From an uncultured Clostridia bacterium (GTDB lineage Bacteria; Bacillota; Clostridia; Lachnospirales; Lachnospiraceae): a stretch of 39,841 bases of DNA. This document shows positions 22,232 through 31,936 of the stretch, piece by piece; position 1 is the stretch's first letter, and every line of letters starts with the position of its first letter. The position numbers and the translations under genes are program-made. Location: positions 1-39,841 of the forward strand of contig CAMOXU010000012.1 of the NCBI GenBank assembly GCA_946629525.1, written 5' to 3'. The notes below the pieces were generated by a model. It had not been told where the DNA came from and made no database searches. It saw nothing but the letters and a program-made list of their open reading frames with translations.

Positions 22232-23266
22232 ATGGATATTTATGGCACTCTCGGACCTTCCTGTCAGGAGAAGGAGATCCTTACGGATATGTTCCGGGCC
22301 GGAATGACCGGCATGAGACTCAACCTTTCACACACTGCGCTTCGCGAATCTGCGGAGCTCATCGATACATTTCACGCGGCGGCAGCTGCTGCCGGAGCTT
22401 CGCCGAAGCTTCTCATCGACATGCAGGGACCGGAGCTTCGGATCGGAGCCCTGCCTTCCGGCATTTCCCTGAAGGAAGGAGAGACCGTGACCCTCGGGGA
22501 GGGAGGGATCCCGATCCCGGACTGTATTCTAACTGCAGCCCGCCCCGGTTCTCAGGTCCTGCTCGATGACGGAAAGATCCTGCTTGCGGCGGAGCGGACA
22601 TGCGGAAATCACCTGCAGGCCGTCGTCATTCGGGGAGGAATGCTTACGGGGCGGAAGAGCATCCTGCTCCCCGGAGAGGAGATTGCCCGGCCTGCCATGA
22701 CGGAGATGGATCTCGCCAATATCGCCTGCGCGCAGGAGTTCGGGGTGACAGGGATCATGCAGCCTTTTGTCAGGAGCCGGGATGATCTTGTCACGGTGCG
22801 GAGGGCCCTCAGTCAGGCCGAATGCACGGATATCCGTCTCTTTGCGAAAATAGAGAATCTGGACGGAGTCAGGAAAATCGACGAGCTGCTGCCCTGGGCG
22901 GATGAGATCGTGATCGCCCGCGGGGATCTCGGAAATGCAGTCCCGCTTGAGACCCTTCCGGGCGTACAGAAGGATCTTGCGGAAAAATGCAGAGATTTCG
23001 GAAAGCCCTTCATGGTCGTGACCCAGATGCTTGCATCCATGGAGCAGAATCCGGTGCCGACAAGGGCGGAAGTGAGCGATATCTTTAACGCTGTCCTCGA
23101 CGGAGCATCTTCCGTCATGGTGACCGGGGAGACAGCGGTCGGACGGCATCCGGTCCGTGTGATCGAATATCTTGCGGGGACTGCCCGTGAGGCACAGCGT
23201 TATATGGAGAAAAGACGCCCCTGCATGAAAAGGGAAGCGGGCGGGACCGCCTGCCAGGAAGACTGA
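22232..23266 (+). CDS. Short pyruvate kinase-like protein (barrel only)
   Basis: Related to pyruvate kinase, which makes ATP and pyruvate from ADP and phosphoenolpyruvate, but only 344 residues against about 470 or more. The TIM-barrel motifs are present: RLNLSH (about 29-34), FAKIEN with the catalytic Lys, ARGDLG, VTQMLASM and MVTGETAVGRHP. The lid domain (about 65-140) is kept in short form. The entire C-terminal regulatory domain is absent, and several signature positions differ (NLSHT for NFSHG, VTGETA for LSGETA). It may be a second, unregulated isozyme or have another phospho-substrate. nnrDE begins 28 nt later, indicating co-transcription. Confidence 0.82.
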   Translation: MDIYGTLGPSCQEKEILTDMFRAGMTGMRLNLSHTALRESAELIDTFHAAAAAAGASPKLLIDMQGPELRIGALPSGISLKEGETVTLGEGGIPIPDCILTAARPGSQVLLDDGKILLAAERTCGNHLQAVVIRGGMLTGRKSILLPGEEIARPAMTEMDLANIACAQEFGVTGIMQPFVRSRDDLVTVRRALSQAECTDIRLFAKIENLDGVRKIDELLPWADEIVIARGDLGNAVPLETLPGVQKDLAEKCRDFGKPFMVVTQMLASMEQNPVPTRAEVSDIFNAVLDGASSVMVTGETAVGRHPVRVIEYLAGTAREAQRYMEKRRPCMKREAGGTACQED

Positions 23267-23293
23267 GAGGTCAGGAATGAGGAGGAGAGGAAA

Positions 23294-24784
23294 ATGGAAC
23301 GGATAGTCACAGCGGCGCAGATGAAGGCCTGTGATTCCGGAACGATAGGCGGGATCGGGGTGCCGTCCATGGTGCTGATGGAGCGCGCCGCACTCGCGTG
23401 CGCCCTGGAAGTCATAAAGGAGGCCGACCGTACCGTCGGGGCGAAAAGGATCCTCTGCGTCGTCGGAAGCGGAAATAACGGCGGGGACGGCGCCGCATGT
23501 GCGCGGATCCTTGCTCTTAAGGGATATAAGGCAGATCTCTGCGTCGTCGGGTCGGAAGAGCATTTTACCGAAGAAATGCGGCAGCAGATGAGGATCTGCA
23601 GAAATCTCGGGATCCGGGAGATCCCTCCTCGGGATATCGGCGGCTACGATATCTACGTGGACTGTATCTTCGGGATCGGGCTTACACGGGATGTGCAGGG
23701 ACGTTACGCGGATGTGATCGCGGCGATCAACCGCGAGAATGCGTATGTCGTCGCTGCGGACATCCCTTCGGGCATTCATGCGGACACTGGCGCTGTCATG
23801 GGCTGTGCCATACAGGCGGACGTTACGGTGACGATGCAGTTCAAAAAAGCAGGTCTTCTTCTGAATCCGGGCGCAAAATATGCCGGCCGCGTGAAGGCCG
23901 CCGATATCGGGATCACCGATCGCTTTCTACCGGAAGACGGACCGCAGATCCATTCCCTTCTGCCGCAGGACGCGGAGCTCCTCCTTCCCGCGCGGCAGAG
24001 TGACGGGAATAAAGGAAGCTTTGGAAAGATCCTCGTGATCGCAGGATCTTACGGCATGTGCGGAGCCTCGTATCTCTGTGCGCTCGCTGCACTGAGAACG
24101 GGTGCCGGGATGGTGAAGATCGTCGCGCCGGAGGAGAACCGGGAGATCCTTCAGACGCTCCTGCCGGAGGCGATCCTTGGTCTCTATGAGGATGCCGAAT
24201 CAGCTGTGAGAGCCGCAGATGAGGGCATTTCCTGGGCGGATGCAGTCTGCATGGGGCCGGGACTCGGGAAGGGTGATCTGTCGAGGCAGGTCGTTCTGCA
24301 CGTCCTTTCAACCTGTTCCCTTCCGCTCGTCATCGATGCGGACGGCCTGAATATCATTGCCGATCTCAAAACATTTCCCCGGGTTCTGTCGGAGCGCGTA
24401 TATCTTACCCCGCATCTAGTGGAGATGGCCCGCCTCACCCGGCTTCCGGTGAGCCGTCTTAAAGAAGATCCGATCGCGCATGCACTGCATTTTGCGGAGG
24501 AGACCGGTGCCGTCGTCCTGATGAAGGACGCGAGGACCGTGACCGCGTATCCGGACGGCCGGGCCTTCATCAACTGCTCCGGGAACAGCGGCATGGCGAC
24601 TGCAGGAAGCGGAGACGTGCTGAGCGGGATCCTCACAGCTCTCGTCGGGAGAGGCTGTGATCCCGATACCGTCGCAGCGCTCTCGGCATATCTGCACGGG
24701 GAGGCGGGAGACCGGGCCATGGAGCGGCTGGGACCGGACTATATGAATGCATCGGATATCATCAAGGGGCTCTCGCCCGAATAA
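23294..24784 (+). CDS. nnr: Bifunctional NAD(P)H-hydrate epimerase / ADP-dependent dehydratase
   Basis: Repairs hydrated NAD(P)H. The N-terminal domain (about 1-215) epimerises S- and R-forms; the C-terminal domain (about 225-496) dehydrates the S-form using ADP. The 496-residue length fits the fused YjeF-type enzyme. GSGNNGGDGAACAR (about 54-67) is the epimerase nucleotide loop; GSYGMCGASYLCALAALRTGAG (about 250) opens the kinase-like domain, and GNSGMATAGSGDVLSG (about 430-446) holds the catalytic Asp. The ATG follows GGAGAGGAAA. It lies between the pyruvate kinase-like gene and alr in one likely operon. Confidence 0.95.
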   Translation: MERIVTAAQMKACDSGTIGGIGVPSMVLMERAALACALEVIKEADRTVGAKRILCVVGSGNNGGDGAACARILALKGYKADLCVVGSEEHFTEEMRQQMRICRNLGIREIPPRDIGGYDIYVDCIFGIGLTRDVQGRYADVIAAINRENAYVVAADIPSGIHADTGAVMGCAIQADVTVTMQFKKAGLLLNPGAKYAGRVKAADIGITDRFLPEDGPQIHSLLPQDAELLLPARQSDGNKGSFGKILVIAGSYGMCGASYLCALAALRTGAGMVKIVAPEENREILQTLLPEAILGLYEDAESAVRAADEGISWADAVCMGPGLGKGDLSRQVVLHVLSTCSLPLVIDADGLNIIADLKTFPRVLSERVYLTPHLVEMARLTRLPVSRLKEDPIAHALHFAEETGAVVLMKDARTVTAYPDGRAFINCSGNSGMATAGSGDVLSGILTALVGRGCDPDTVAALSAYLHGEAGDRAMERLGPDYMNASDIIKGLSPE

Positions 24785-24816
24785 TACATAAGGGAAGCAG
24801 CATGGAGGAAAAGAGT

Positions 24817-25956
24817 ATGTACACAAGGATCCGTGCGGACATTGATCTGTCCGCCGTAAAAAGCAATTTTGACAATATGGCAAAGAATCTCGTGCCGGGC
24901 ACGCAGATCGCCGGCGTGATCAAGGCGGATGGATACGGTCACGGAGCCGTGGAAATTGCCCTGCTCATGGAAAATGTTCCCTATATGTGGGGATTCGCGG
25001 TCGCAACGGCGGGAGAAGCGCTCGTCCTCCGGGACGCCGGGATAAAGAAGCCGATCCTGATCCTCGGATATACCTTTGCCGAGGACAGGAGGCAGCTCAT
25101 CGGGGAGGACGTCCGGATGTGCGTGTTCGACACGGAGACTGCCGCTCTTATTTCACGTGAGGCCGTAAGGCTCCACAGGAATGCGATCATACATATCGCG
25201 CTGGACACCGGCATGGGAAGGATCGGCTTCCTGCCGAATGAGGAGTCTCTCGAGGCTGTGAAAAAGATCAGCGAGATGCCGAATCTGCAGATCGAGGGAC
25301 TGTTCACGCATTTTGCAAGGGCGGATGAGACGGATCTCACGCCCGCCCTTGTCCAGTTCTCGCGCTACCAGGATTTCTCCGAAAAGATCCGTGCGCTCGG
25401 CATAGACATCCCTGTTCATCATGTCTCGAACAGTGCGGGGATCATTCGGTTCCGGGAGGCCAATCTCAGCATGGTCCGCGCAGGCATCACGATCTACGGT
25501 CTCTACCCGTCCGACGAGGTGGAGAAGGACATCGTACCGATCCGTCCGGTCATGAGCCTCATCAGCCACATTTCCTATATAAAGACTCTTCCGGCGGGAT
25601 ATGAGATCAGCTACGGCGGTACATTCACGACGCAGCATGAGACCCGCGTCGCGACGATCCCGGTCGGCTACGCGGACGGATATCCCAGACAGCTTTCCGG
25701 AAAGGGATCTGTCCTGATCCGCGGGAAGCGCGCCCCGATCCTTGGCCGCGTGTGCATGGACCAGTTCATGGTGGATGTGACGGATATTCCGGATGCTGTA
25801 AGAGGGGATGAGGTCGTTCTGGTCGGAGCGCAGGGAGATGACCGGATCACGGTCGAGGAGCTCGGCGCGCTGTCGGGCAGATTCAATTATGAATTTGTCT
25901 GCGACATCAGCCCGAGGGTCCCCAGATGCTATGTGAACCGGCCGGCAGAGCATTAA
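24817..25956 (+). CDS. alr: Alanine racemase
   Basis: Converts L- to D-alanine for peptidoglycan using pyridoxal phosphate. The 379 residues contain the PLP lysine in VIKADGYGHG (K36), the catalytic tyrosine in ISYGGTF (about 266), and TIPVGYADGYPR and GRVCMDQFMVDVT in the C-terminal domain. The ATG at 24817 has a perfect GGAGG eight bases upstream; an in-frame ATG at 24802 would add five residues but has only a weak site. It is the last gene of the unit begun by the pyruvate kinase-like gene; a new promoter follows. Confidence 0.96.
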   Translation: MYTRIRADIDLSAVKSNFDNMAKNLVPGTQIAGVIKADGYGHGAVEIALLMENVPYMWGFAVATAGEALVLRDAGIKKPILILGYTFAEDRRQLIGEDVRMCVFDTETAALISREAVRLHRNAIIHIALDTGMGRIGFLPNEESLEAVKKISEMPNLQIEGLFTHFARADETDLTPALVQFSRYQDFSEKIRALGIDIPVHHVSNSAGIIRFREANLSMVRAGITIYGLYPSDEVEKDIVPIRPVMSLISHISYIKTLPAGYEISYGGTFTTQHETRVATIPVGYADGYPRQLSGKGSVLIRGKRAPILGRVCMDQFMVDVTDIPDAVRGDEVVLVGAQGDDRITVEELGALSGRFNYEFVCDISPRVPRCYVNRPAEH

Positions 25957-25975
25957 ACAGAGGAAAACAGCCCGA

Positions 25976-26004
25976 TTGACGAAAGGTCCTCAAAATGTTA
26001 TAGT
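25976..26004 (+). promoter_or_regulatory. Sigma-A promoter for the CNNM/HlyC gene
   Basis: TTGACG (25976-25981), 17-nt spacer, TATAGT (25999-26004). Its position shows that the open frame beginning at 25976 is not translated from there. Confidence 0.75.
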
Positions 26005-26050
26005 TAGGAGTAATTGCCGAACAGGGCACTATTTGCGAGGACTATACTTC

Positions 26051-27358
26051 ATGGGCGCATCTTCGATACCGCTGCCGGCAGCAGCTGCGTTTTTTGTCAT
26101 TCTGACGATCATAAACGGAATTCTATACGCCTGTACGGCAGCTTTGAAAACGGTCACGGAAGCGGATGTGCTGAAGAATGCCGACAGTAAGAGCCGCAGG
26201 GATCAGAGAATGCTGGACCTTATGGCGAGACCTGCACACGCTGTATATACGCAGCGTGCGGTGCTCGTGATAACAGGTTTTTTCATTGCGATCTTTGCCG
26301 TGATCCCTTCCTGCCGGGCAATTGCGGAAGCTTTTTCGGATTCCGGTCTTCTGCGCGTATTATTATGGGGACTGCTTCTCTTTGTTCTGCTCCTGTTCTT
26401 TCTTTCGTTCGGAATGGTGATCCCTTCCCGCGCGGCCATGCAGATGCCTGTGAGGACGCTTTCCCGTTACTGTACTTTCTGCAGTGCGGTGTGTTTTGTA
26501 CTGGCACCTCTGACGTATGCGGCAGCAGGCATTTCCAATACCTGTATCCGTCTGATGGGGATGGACCCTCTGAAAGAAGAGCCGGATGTCACTGCGCATG
26601 AAATCATCTCGATGGTCGATGAGGCCAACGAACAGGGACTCATCAAAGAGAACGAAGCTGAGATGATCCAGAATATCATCAACTTCGACGAAAAGACTGT
26701 CCGTGAGGTCATGACGCCCAGGAACCAGATCGCGGCGATAGACTGCAGCGAGACCCTTTCCGAAGCGATTCTCAAGATGCTCCAGGAGAACCGCACGCGG
26801 TACCCTGTCTACCGGGAAGATCCGGACGATGTGATCGGGATACTGCATTTCAGGGATTCCATCATCGAGATGCGGGAGAATCCGGAAAATGCCCGTACAC
26901 GGATAGAAAAGATCCCGGACCTTATCCGAAAAGCCCCGATCGTGCCGGAATCCAGGAGCATCGGAGCGATCCTCCAGTTCATGCGCAGCGAGAAGATCCA
27001 CATGGTGCTCGTCGTGGACGAGTACGGTCAGGTCTCCGGCCTCTGCACGATGGAGGATATCCTGGAGGAGATCGTCGGCAATATCCTCGACGAATTTGAT
27101 TCGGAGGATCACTATATAGAGACGGATCCCGTGAACGGGATCGTCATCGACGGACTCACCCCGATCGAACAGGTCGAGGAGGTCCTTCACTGTAATTTCC
27201 ACACGGAGTTCGAGACGCTGAACGGGTATCTCACAGATCGTCTGGGAAGGATCCCGGATCAGAATGATACCGAGGTCCGGGGAGAGCATTTCCTCTTCCA
27301 GATACTGGAAGTTGAGAATCATGTCATAAAAAAAGTAAAGGCCAAACGCCTGCAATAA
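26051..27358 (+). CDS. Hemolysin C / CNNM-type transporter with CBS domains
   Basis: Membrane protein of 435 residues in the CNNM/CorC family, members of which are linked to Mg or Co export. Four hydrophobic helices occupy about residues 5-30, 72-95, 105-135 and 142-165 (the DUF21 domain). A CBS pair follows (about 210-335; MTPRNQIAAIDCSETLSEAI and VVDEYGQVSGLCTMEDILEEIVG), then a C-terminal CorC_HlyC domain (about 350-430). The start was set at the ATG at 26051 (GAGG ten bases before), because the upstream part of the frame overlaps the promoter and is hydrophilic. Despite the family name, haemolytic activity is not implied. Transported ion unknown. Confidence 0.9.
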   Translation: MGASSIPLPAAAAFFVILTIINGILYACTAALKTVTEADVLKNADSKSRRDQRMLDLMARPAHAVYTQRAVLVITGFFIAIFAVIPSCRAIAEAFSDSGLLRVLLWGLLLFVLLLFFLSFGMVIPSRAAMQMPVRTLSRYCTFCSAVCFVLAPLTYAAAGISNTCIRLMGMDPLKEEPDVTAHEIISMVDEANEQGLIKENEAEMIQNIINFDEKTVREVMTPRNQIAAIDCSETLSEAILKMLQENRTRYPVYREDPDDVIGILHFRDSIIEMRENPENARTRIEKIPDLIRKAPIVPESRSIGAILQFMRSEKIHMVLVVDEYGQVSGLCTMEDILEEIVGNILDEFDSEDHYIETDPVNGIVIDGLTPIEQVEEVLHCNFHTEFETLNGYLTDRLGRIPDQNDTEVRGEHFLFQILEVENHVIKKVKAKRLQ

Positions 27359-27376
27359 TTACTAAAGGAGAGAATC

Positions 27377-28108
27377 ATGTCAGGACATTCTAAATTTGCC
27401 AACATCAAGCACAAGAAAGAGAAGAACGATGCCGCAAAGGGCAAGATCTTTACGATCATCGGAAGAGAGATCGCGGTTGCGGTAAAGGAAGGCGGACCGG
27501 ATCCTGCGAACAACTTCAAACTCGCGACGGTAATTGCGAAGGCCAAGGCCAACAATATGCCGAATGACACGATCGAGCGCGGCATCAAGAAGGCAGCCGG
27601 CGACGGCAGCGGCGCGAACTATGAGACCATTACCTACGAAGGTTACGGTCCGAGCGGCATCGCGATCATCGTGAAGACCCTTACCGATAATAAGAACCGG
27701 ACTGCAGCCAATGTGCGCAGCGCCTTCACAAAGGGGAACGGCAATATCGGAACGCCCGGCTGCGTATCCTTCATGTTCGACGAGAAGGGCCAGATCATCA
27801 TCGACAAGGAAGAGTGCGAGATGGATTCCGACGATCTCATGATGGAAGCCCTCGACGCTGGCGCGGAAGATTTCCGTGAGGAAGAGGACAGCTATGAGAT
27901 CATCACGGATCCGGAATCCCTGAAGGATGTCGAGAAAGCCCTGAGAGATCTCGGTCTCCCCATGGCACAGGCTGAGGTCACGATGATCCCCCAGACGTAC
28001 ACATCTCTCACGAACGAGAAGGACAAGGCTTCCCTCCAGAGGATCCTCGATCTGCTGGACGAGAGCGACGATGTGCAGGACGTTTACACGAACTGGGATG
28101 AAGAATAA
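27377..28108 (+). CDS. YebC/PmpR family protein
   Basis: 243 residues, full length for this universal bacterial family, with the signature MSGHSKFANIKHKKEKNDAAKGKIF at the N-terminus (residues 1-25), the central YEGYGPSGIAIIV region (about 87-99) and an acidic C-terminus. Family members were described as DNA-binding regulators; more recent work on relatives (TACO1 and bacterial YebC) points to a role in translation of difficult peptide stretches. The ATG follows AAAGGAGAG. It begins 18 nt after the CNNM gene and 17 nt before uppP, so it is probably in one operon with them. Confidence 0.95.
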   Translation: MSGHSKFANIKHKKEKNDAAKGKIFTIIGREIAVAVKEGGPDPANNFKLATVIAKAKANNMPNDTIERGIKKAAGDGSGANYETITYEGYGPSGIAIIVKTLTDNKNRTAANVRSAFTKGNGNIGTPGCVSFMFDEKGQIIIDKEECEMDSDDLMMEALDAGAEDFREEEDSYEIITDPESLKDVEKALRDLGLPMAQAEVTMIPQTYTSLTNEKDKASLQRILDLLDESDDVQDVYTNWDEE

Positions 28109-28125
28109 TTGAAACAGAGGGTACA

Positions 28126-28998
28126 ATGGATATACTGCAGTCTATATTACTTGGAATACTGCAGGGGATGACTGAGTTTTTTCCCGTCAGTTCTGCCGGG
28201 CACCTGATCCTGGCAGAAAGATTCATCCAGACAAGCGGAGACCCGGCTCTGTTCAATCTGATCCTTCACGCGGGGACGCTCGCTGCACTCCTTCTTGCCA
28301 TGCAGAAAGACGTCAGCAGGCTTCTCGGTGAAATGTTCCGCATGATCGGCGGTCTTTTCCGCAATCTGTTTGCCTATTTCAGGAGCTCGGCATCCCACAA
28401 GGAGCCGGATTACGCGCGGATCGTATCGTCGAACTACAGAAAAATGTTCCTGCTGATCCTCACCGCATCCGTCTTTTCCGCAGTCACTGCGCTGCCGCTT
28501 CGGCATCTGGGACTGACAGCTTCGGACAATCTGATCTTTTCGGGAACGGGTTTTCTCCTTACCGGAGTCCTGCTCCTTGTTACGGACCGGATCGAACCGG
28601 GGACAAAGGTTCCCCGGGATATCACCTACAGTCAGGCGGCAGTGATCGGACTTATTCAGGGAGTGACGGTGCTGAACGGTATCTCGAGGACCGGGATCAT
28701 GATCGCAGTATGCATCCTTCTAGGGTTCGGAAGAAAATTTGCGATCCGCTTTTCTTTCCTGCTCTCTGTACCGGTCGTTCTCGGCGCGCTCATTCTGAAT
28801 CTGGGAAGCTTCCTGCAGACGGAAGCTTCTGCGGATCTTCTCGCAAATTATGCCGCAGGATCACTGGCAGCGCTGATAGCAGGCCTCATAACGATCGGAT
28901 TTGCCATGAACAGTATGCGGAAAGCAGGTTTTAAGGTGTTCTCCTGGTACAGCTTTGTAATCGGGACGATCTCCATCATCTGCAGTTTTGTTCTTTGA
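28126..28998 (+). CDS. uppP: Undecaprenyl-diphosphatase
   Basis: Membrane enzyme that recycles undecaprenyl diphosphate to the monophosphate, the lipid carrier for wall synthesis. The 290 residues show about eight helices and both catalytic motifs: QGMTEFFPVSSAGHL (about 14-28; the usual form is EGLTEFLPVSSTGHL) and GISRTG (about 186-191). An inserted hydrophilic stretch near residues 80-105 (FRSSASHKEPDYAR) is longer than in some relatives. BacA is an older name. The ATG follows AGAGG. It ends the operon: a terminator hairpin follows at 29026. Confidence 0.95.
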   Translation: MDILQSILLGILQGMTEFFPVSSAGHLILAERFIQTSGDPALFNLILHAGTLAALLLAMQKDVSRLLGEMFRMIGGLFRNLFAYFRSSASHKEPDYARIVSSNYRKMFLLILTASVFSAVTALPLRHLGLTASDNLIFSGTGFLLTGVLLLVTDRIEPGTKVPRDITYSQAAVIGLIQGVTVLNGISRTGIMIAVCILLGFGRKFAIRFSFLLSVPVVLGALILNLGSFLQTEASADLLANYAAGSLAALIAGLITIGFAMNSMRKAGFKVFSWYSFVIGTISIICSFVL

Positions 28999-29025
28999 TC
29001 TTCGTGAACCTGTGAACAGTATGGG

Positions 29026-29058
29026 ACGCGGCCGGGAGCGGCCGCGTATGTGCTTTTT
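29026..29058 (+). terminator. Rho-independent terminator of uppP
   Basis: A perfect 9-bp stem ACGCGGCCG/CGGCCGCGT with a GGAG loop is followed, after ATGTGC, by TTTTT. The offset T-run makes it somewhat weaker than a canonical terminator. Confidence 0.65.
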
Positions 29059-29124
29059 CCATAATACAGGCGGAACGAAGCAGCTCTGAATGCATGGACC
29101 GGTGCCGTGCATGGAGGTTATTAT

Positions 29125-31905
29125 ATGTCGGAAACGAAAAAGAAAGCGGGAACAGGGAACAGGAAGGGAGCTGCGAAGTCTGAGAAGAACGCGGCTTCAA
29201 GGAATGCAGCCCCGGATCTCCGGCTTGAAGAGAAAATCGATACGGAAGGCATCGTGAGAGATATCGTGCTCCTTCTGTGCCTTGTGTGCTGCGTCGTCCT
29301 CGTCATCAGCAATTTCGGACTTGGAGGCCCGATCGGCAACGCCGCAAAAAGCATTCTCTCCGGACTTTTCGGCATAATGTCCTATCTGTTCCCGTTCTGT
29401 TTTTTCTTTCTGCTGGCGTTCGGAATGGCGAACAGGCAGAGCCCGCTGATCCGCCGAAAGATCCTCGGGTTCATACTTCTTTACATTTTTCTCTGTGCGT
29501 TTTTCCAGCTGTCCATCATCGGGAAGTTCGACAGCGGCATATCGATCCCTGACTTTTTTAAGATATGCTTCAGCAGCCGAAACGGAGGCGGTCTGATCGG
29601 AGGACTGATCACTCACATCTTCACACTTGGATTCAGCGAGGTCATAGCATATATCCTCACTTTCACCGCTATTTTCATATCCGTGATCCTGATTACTCAG
29701 AAACCTCTCGTCTCGGAGCTCAAGGAAAAGACGAGGCAGGGAGCCGGAGAGCTTCGCAGGATGCGCGACCGGTATTACATGGCGGAAGATGTTTATGACG
29801 AGGATGAATTCGATCCGTATCCGGACGATATCCCGCTGACAAAAGCTTCTTCCGGGAAGTCTGCGAAGAAAAGGAGATCCGGAAAGCGCTCTGACGCCGC
29901 ATCCGGAAAAGATATCTCCTCTGCGAGCAGAAAGATCCGTGATATTGATCTGAACTCGCTTCTTATTGAGGAGGAGCGCCGCGAACCGGAACAGGCTGAG
30001 AAGAAGAGCCGCAGGGCACCCCGTAAGGCAAGAGAGCAAGGCACTCCCGAAAGCAGCAGGATGCCTGCCTTCCTTCGGGACGCAGATACGAAGAACAGCC
30101 TGAAGGATCCGGCCTCCGGATCCGGACGGGAGACTGATTCGCTCTATCCGGACATCACGATAGAAGGAATTTCCGCTGAATCCGCTCCGGACGAGGGCGG
30201 CAGTGGAGATGAGGTCTATACGAGCCTGTCCCTCGGGAAGAACGGCGGGAAGTCGAAAGCAGGATCAAAAGCCGATAGGAGAGCAGAGTCCCGTGACGGC
30301 GGCCGAGAGGATGCACAGGCATCCGATCCCGCGAAAAAGAGATCGCCGGAACGGAATCCCAGATCCTCGAAAGCTGAAATTGAGGAAGGGATCGAATCGA
30401 TCCGGACAGAGATCGGCGCAAACAGCAGTGAAGGTCCGGTATACGAACTTCCCTCCACAGAGCTCCTTACAAAGGGGAGCCGGGAGGCCGGTGATACAAA
30501 AGAGCATCTGATCGAGACAGCTGCGAAGCTGGAACAGGTCTTCCGCGATTTCGGAGTCAACGTGCATGTGATCAATGTGAGCCGCGGACCGACAGTCACG
30601 AGATATGAGCTCCAGCCGGAGCAGGGCGTCAAGGTCAGCAAGATCGTATCCCTGAGTGATGACATCAAGCTGAATCTGGCCGCTTCCGAGATAAGGATCG
30701 AAGCACCGATCCCGGGGAAGGCCGCGGTCGGGATCGAAGTCCCGAATAAAGAATATACTCCTGTCAATTTCCGGGAGCTCATCGAGTCCCAGGATTACAG
30801 AAGATCAAAAGCCGCGCTCGTCTTCGCCGTCGGAAAAGACATCGCCGGAAAACCGGTCATCGCGGACATCGCAAAGATGCCGCATCTTCTGATCGCCGGA
30901 ACCACCGGTTCCGGAAAATCCGTGTGCATCAATACACTGATCATGAGCGTCCTCTTTAAATCCACTCCGGAAGAAGTGCGCATGCTCATGATCGATCCGA
31001 AAGTCGTCGAGCTGAAGATCTACGACGGGATACCGCACCTCCTCATCCCGGTGGTCACCGATCCGAAGAAGGCTGCCGGCGCCCTGAACTGGGCTGTACA
31101 TGAGATGAATGACCGCTACAATAAGTTCGCGGAATACACCGGTGTCCGGGATATCCGTTCCTACAATGAGCGGATCGAGAGGATCAATGAGACGCTCCCG
31201 CCGGAAGAGAAGATGAAGAAGCTTCCGCAGATCCTGATCATCGTCGATGAGCTCGCGGACCTTATGATGGTCGCGCCCGGAGAAGTCGAGGATGCGATCT
31301 GCCGGCTCGCCCAGCTGGCGAGAGCTGCCGGGCTGCATCTTGTCATCGCCACACAGAGGCCGTCCGTAAACGTTGTCACGGGACTGATCAAAGCGAATAT
31401 GCCTTCGAGGATCGCGCTGGCCGTATCCTCCGGCGTGGACAGCCGTACCATTATAGATATGAACGGTGCAGAGAAGCTTCTCGGCAAGGGCGATATGCTG
31501 TTCTACCCGCAGGGATATCCCAAGCCTGCCCGTGTGCAGGGTGCATTTCTCTCGGACAATGATATCGCGGAGGTCGTAAAGTTCCTGTCCGGGCAGACAC
31601 AACACGCAGTGTATAACAGTGCCGTGGAAGAGAAGATCATTGAGTCGATCAATCATTCGGGCCCGGACAGTGCCGAATCCGGCAGCGAGCAGGATGAGTA
31701 TTTTGTCAGGGCCGGGCGCTTTATTATCGAAAAGGACAAAGCGTCCATCGGTATGCTGCAGCGGATGTTCAAGATAGGCTTCAACCGCGCGGCAAGGATC
31801 ATGGATCAGCTCAGCGAGGCCGGTGTTGTGGGACCCGAGGAGGGGACCAAACCCAGAAAGATCCTTATGAGCATGGAAGAATTCGAAAATAAATTTGGGG
31901 AGTAA
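29125..31905 (+). CDS. ftsK: DNA translocase FtsK/SpoIIIE
   Basis: Hexameric ATP-driven motor at the division septum that clears chromosomal DNA into daughter cells or, in sporulation, into the forespore. The 926 residues have an N-terminal membrane domain with four helices (about 45-195), a long charged, low-complexity linker (about 205-440), the alpha/beta motor (about 450-830) with Walker A GTTGSGKS (about 591-598) and Walker B-like ILIIVDELADLMM, and a C-terminal winged-helix gamma domain (about 855-920, ASIGMLQRMFKIGFNRAARIMDQL) that reads orienting DNA sequences. The ATG at 29125 follows GGAGG; an in-frame GTG at 29107 is an inferior alternative. The next gene follows after about 30 nt. 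Confidence 0.96.
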   Translation: MSETKKKAGTGNRKGAAKSEKNAASRNAAPDLRLEEKIDTEGIVRDIVLLLCLVCCVVLVISNFGLGGPIGNAAKSILSGLFGIMSYLFPFCFFFLLAFGMANRQSPLIRRKILGFILLYIFLCAFFQLSIIGKFDSGISIPDFFKICFSSRNGGGLIGGLITHIFTLGFSEVIAYILTFTAIFISVILITQKPLVSELKEKTRQGAGELRRMRDRYYMAEDVYDEDEFDPYPDDIPLTKASSGKSAKKRRSGKRSDAASGKDISSASRKIRDIDLNSLLIEEERREPEQAEKKSRRAPRKAREQGTPESSRMPAFLRDADTKNSLKDPASGSGRETDSLYPDITIEGISAESAPDEGGSGDEVYTSLSLGKNGGKSKAGSKADRRAESRDGGREDAQASDPAKKRSPERNPRSSKAEIEEGIESIRTEIGANSSEGPVYELPSTELLTKGSREAGDTKEHLIETAAKLEQVFRDFGVNVHVINVSRGPTVTRYELQPEQGVKVSKIVSLSDDIKLNLAASEIRIEAPIPGKAAVGIEVPNKEYTPVNFRELIESQDYRRSKAALVFAVGKDIAGKPVIADIAKMPHLLIAGTTGSGKSVCINTLIMSVLFKSTPEEVRMLMIDPKVVELKIYDGIPHLLIPVVTDPKKAAGALNWAVHEMNDRYNKFAEYTGVRDIRSYNERIERINETLPPEEKMKKLPQILIIVDELADLMMVAPGEVEDAICRLAQLARAAGLHLVIATQRPSVNVVTGLIKANMPSRIALAVSSGVDSRTIIDMNGAEKLLGKGDMLFYPQGYPKPARVQGAFLSDNDIAEVVKFLSGQTQHAVYNSAVEEKIIESINHSGPDSAESGSEQDEYFVRAGRFIIEKDKASIGMLQRMFKIGFNRAARIMDQLSEAGVVGPEEGTKPRKILMSMEEFENKFGE

Positions 31906-31936
31906 GGCGTTTACCGACACGCCGTGTGAAGTATTC

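Noticed and set aside
22529-23779. A 416-codon minus-strand frame across pyk and nnr.
   Set aside because: It crosses two well-supported plus-strand genes and has no domain or start signal.
25976-26050. Longer CNNM/HlyC protein starting at the TTG at 25976.
   Set aside because: That TTG is part of the -35 box of a promoter with a 17-bp spacer; the ATG at 26051 precedes the first membrane helix.
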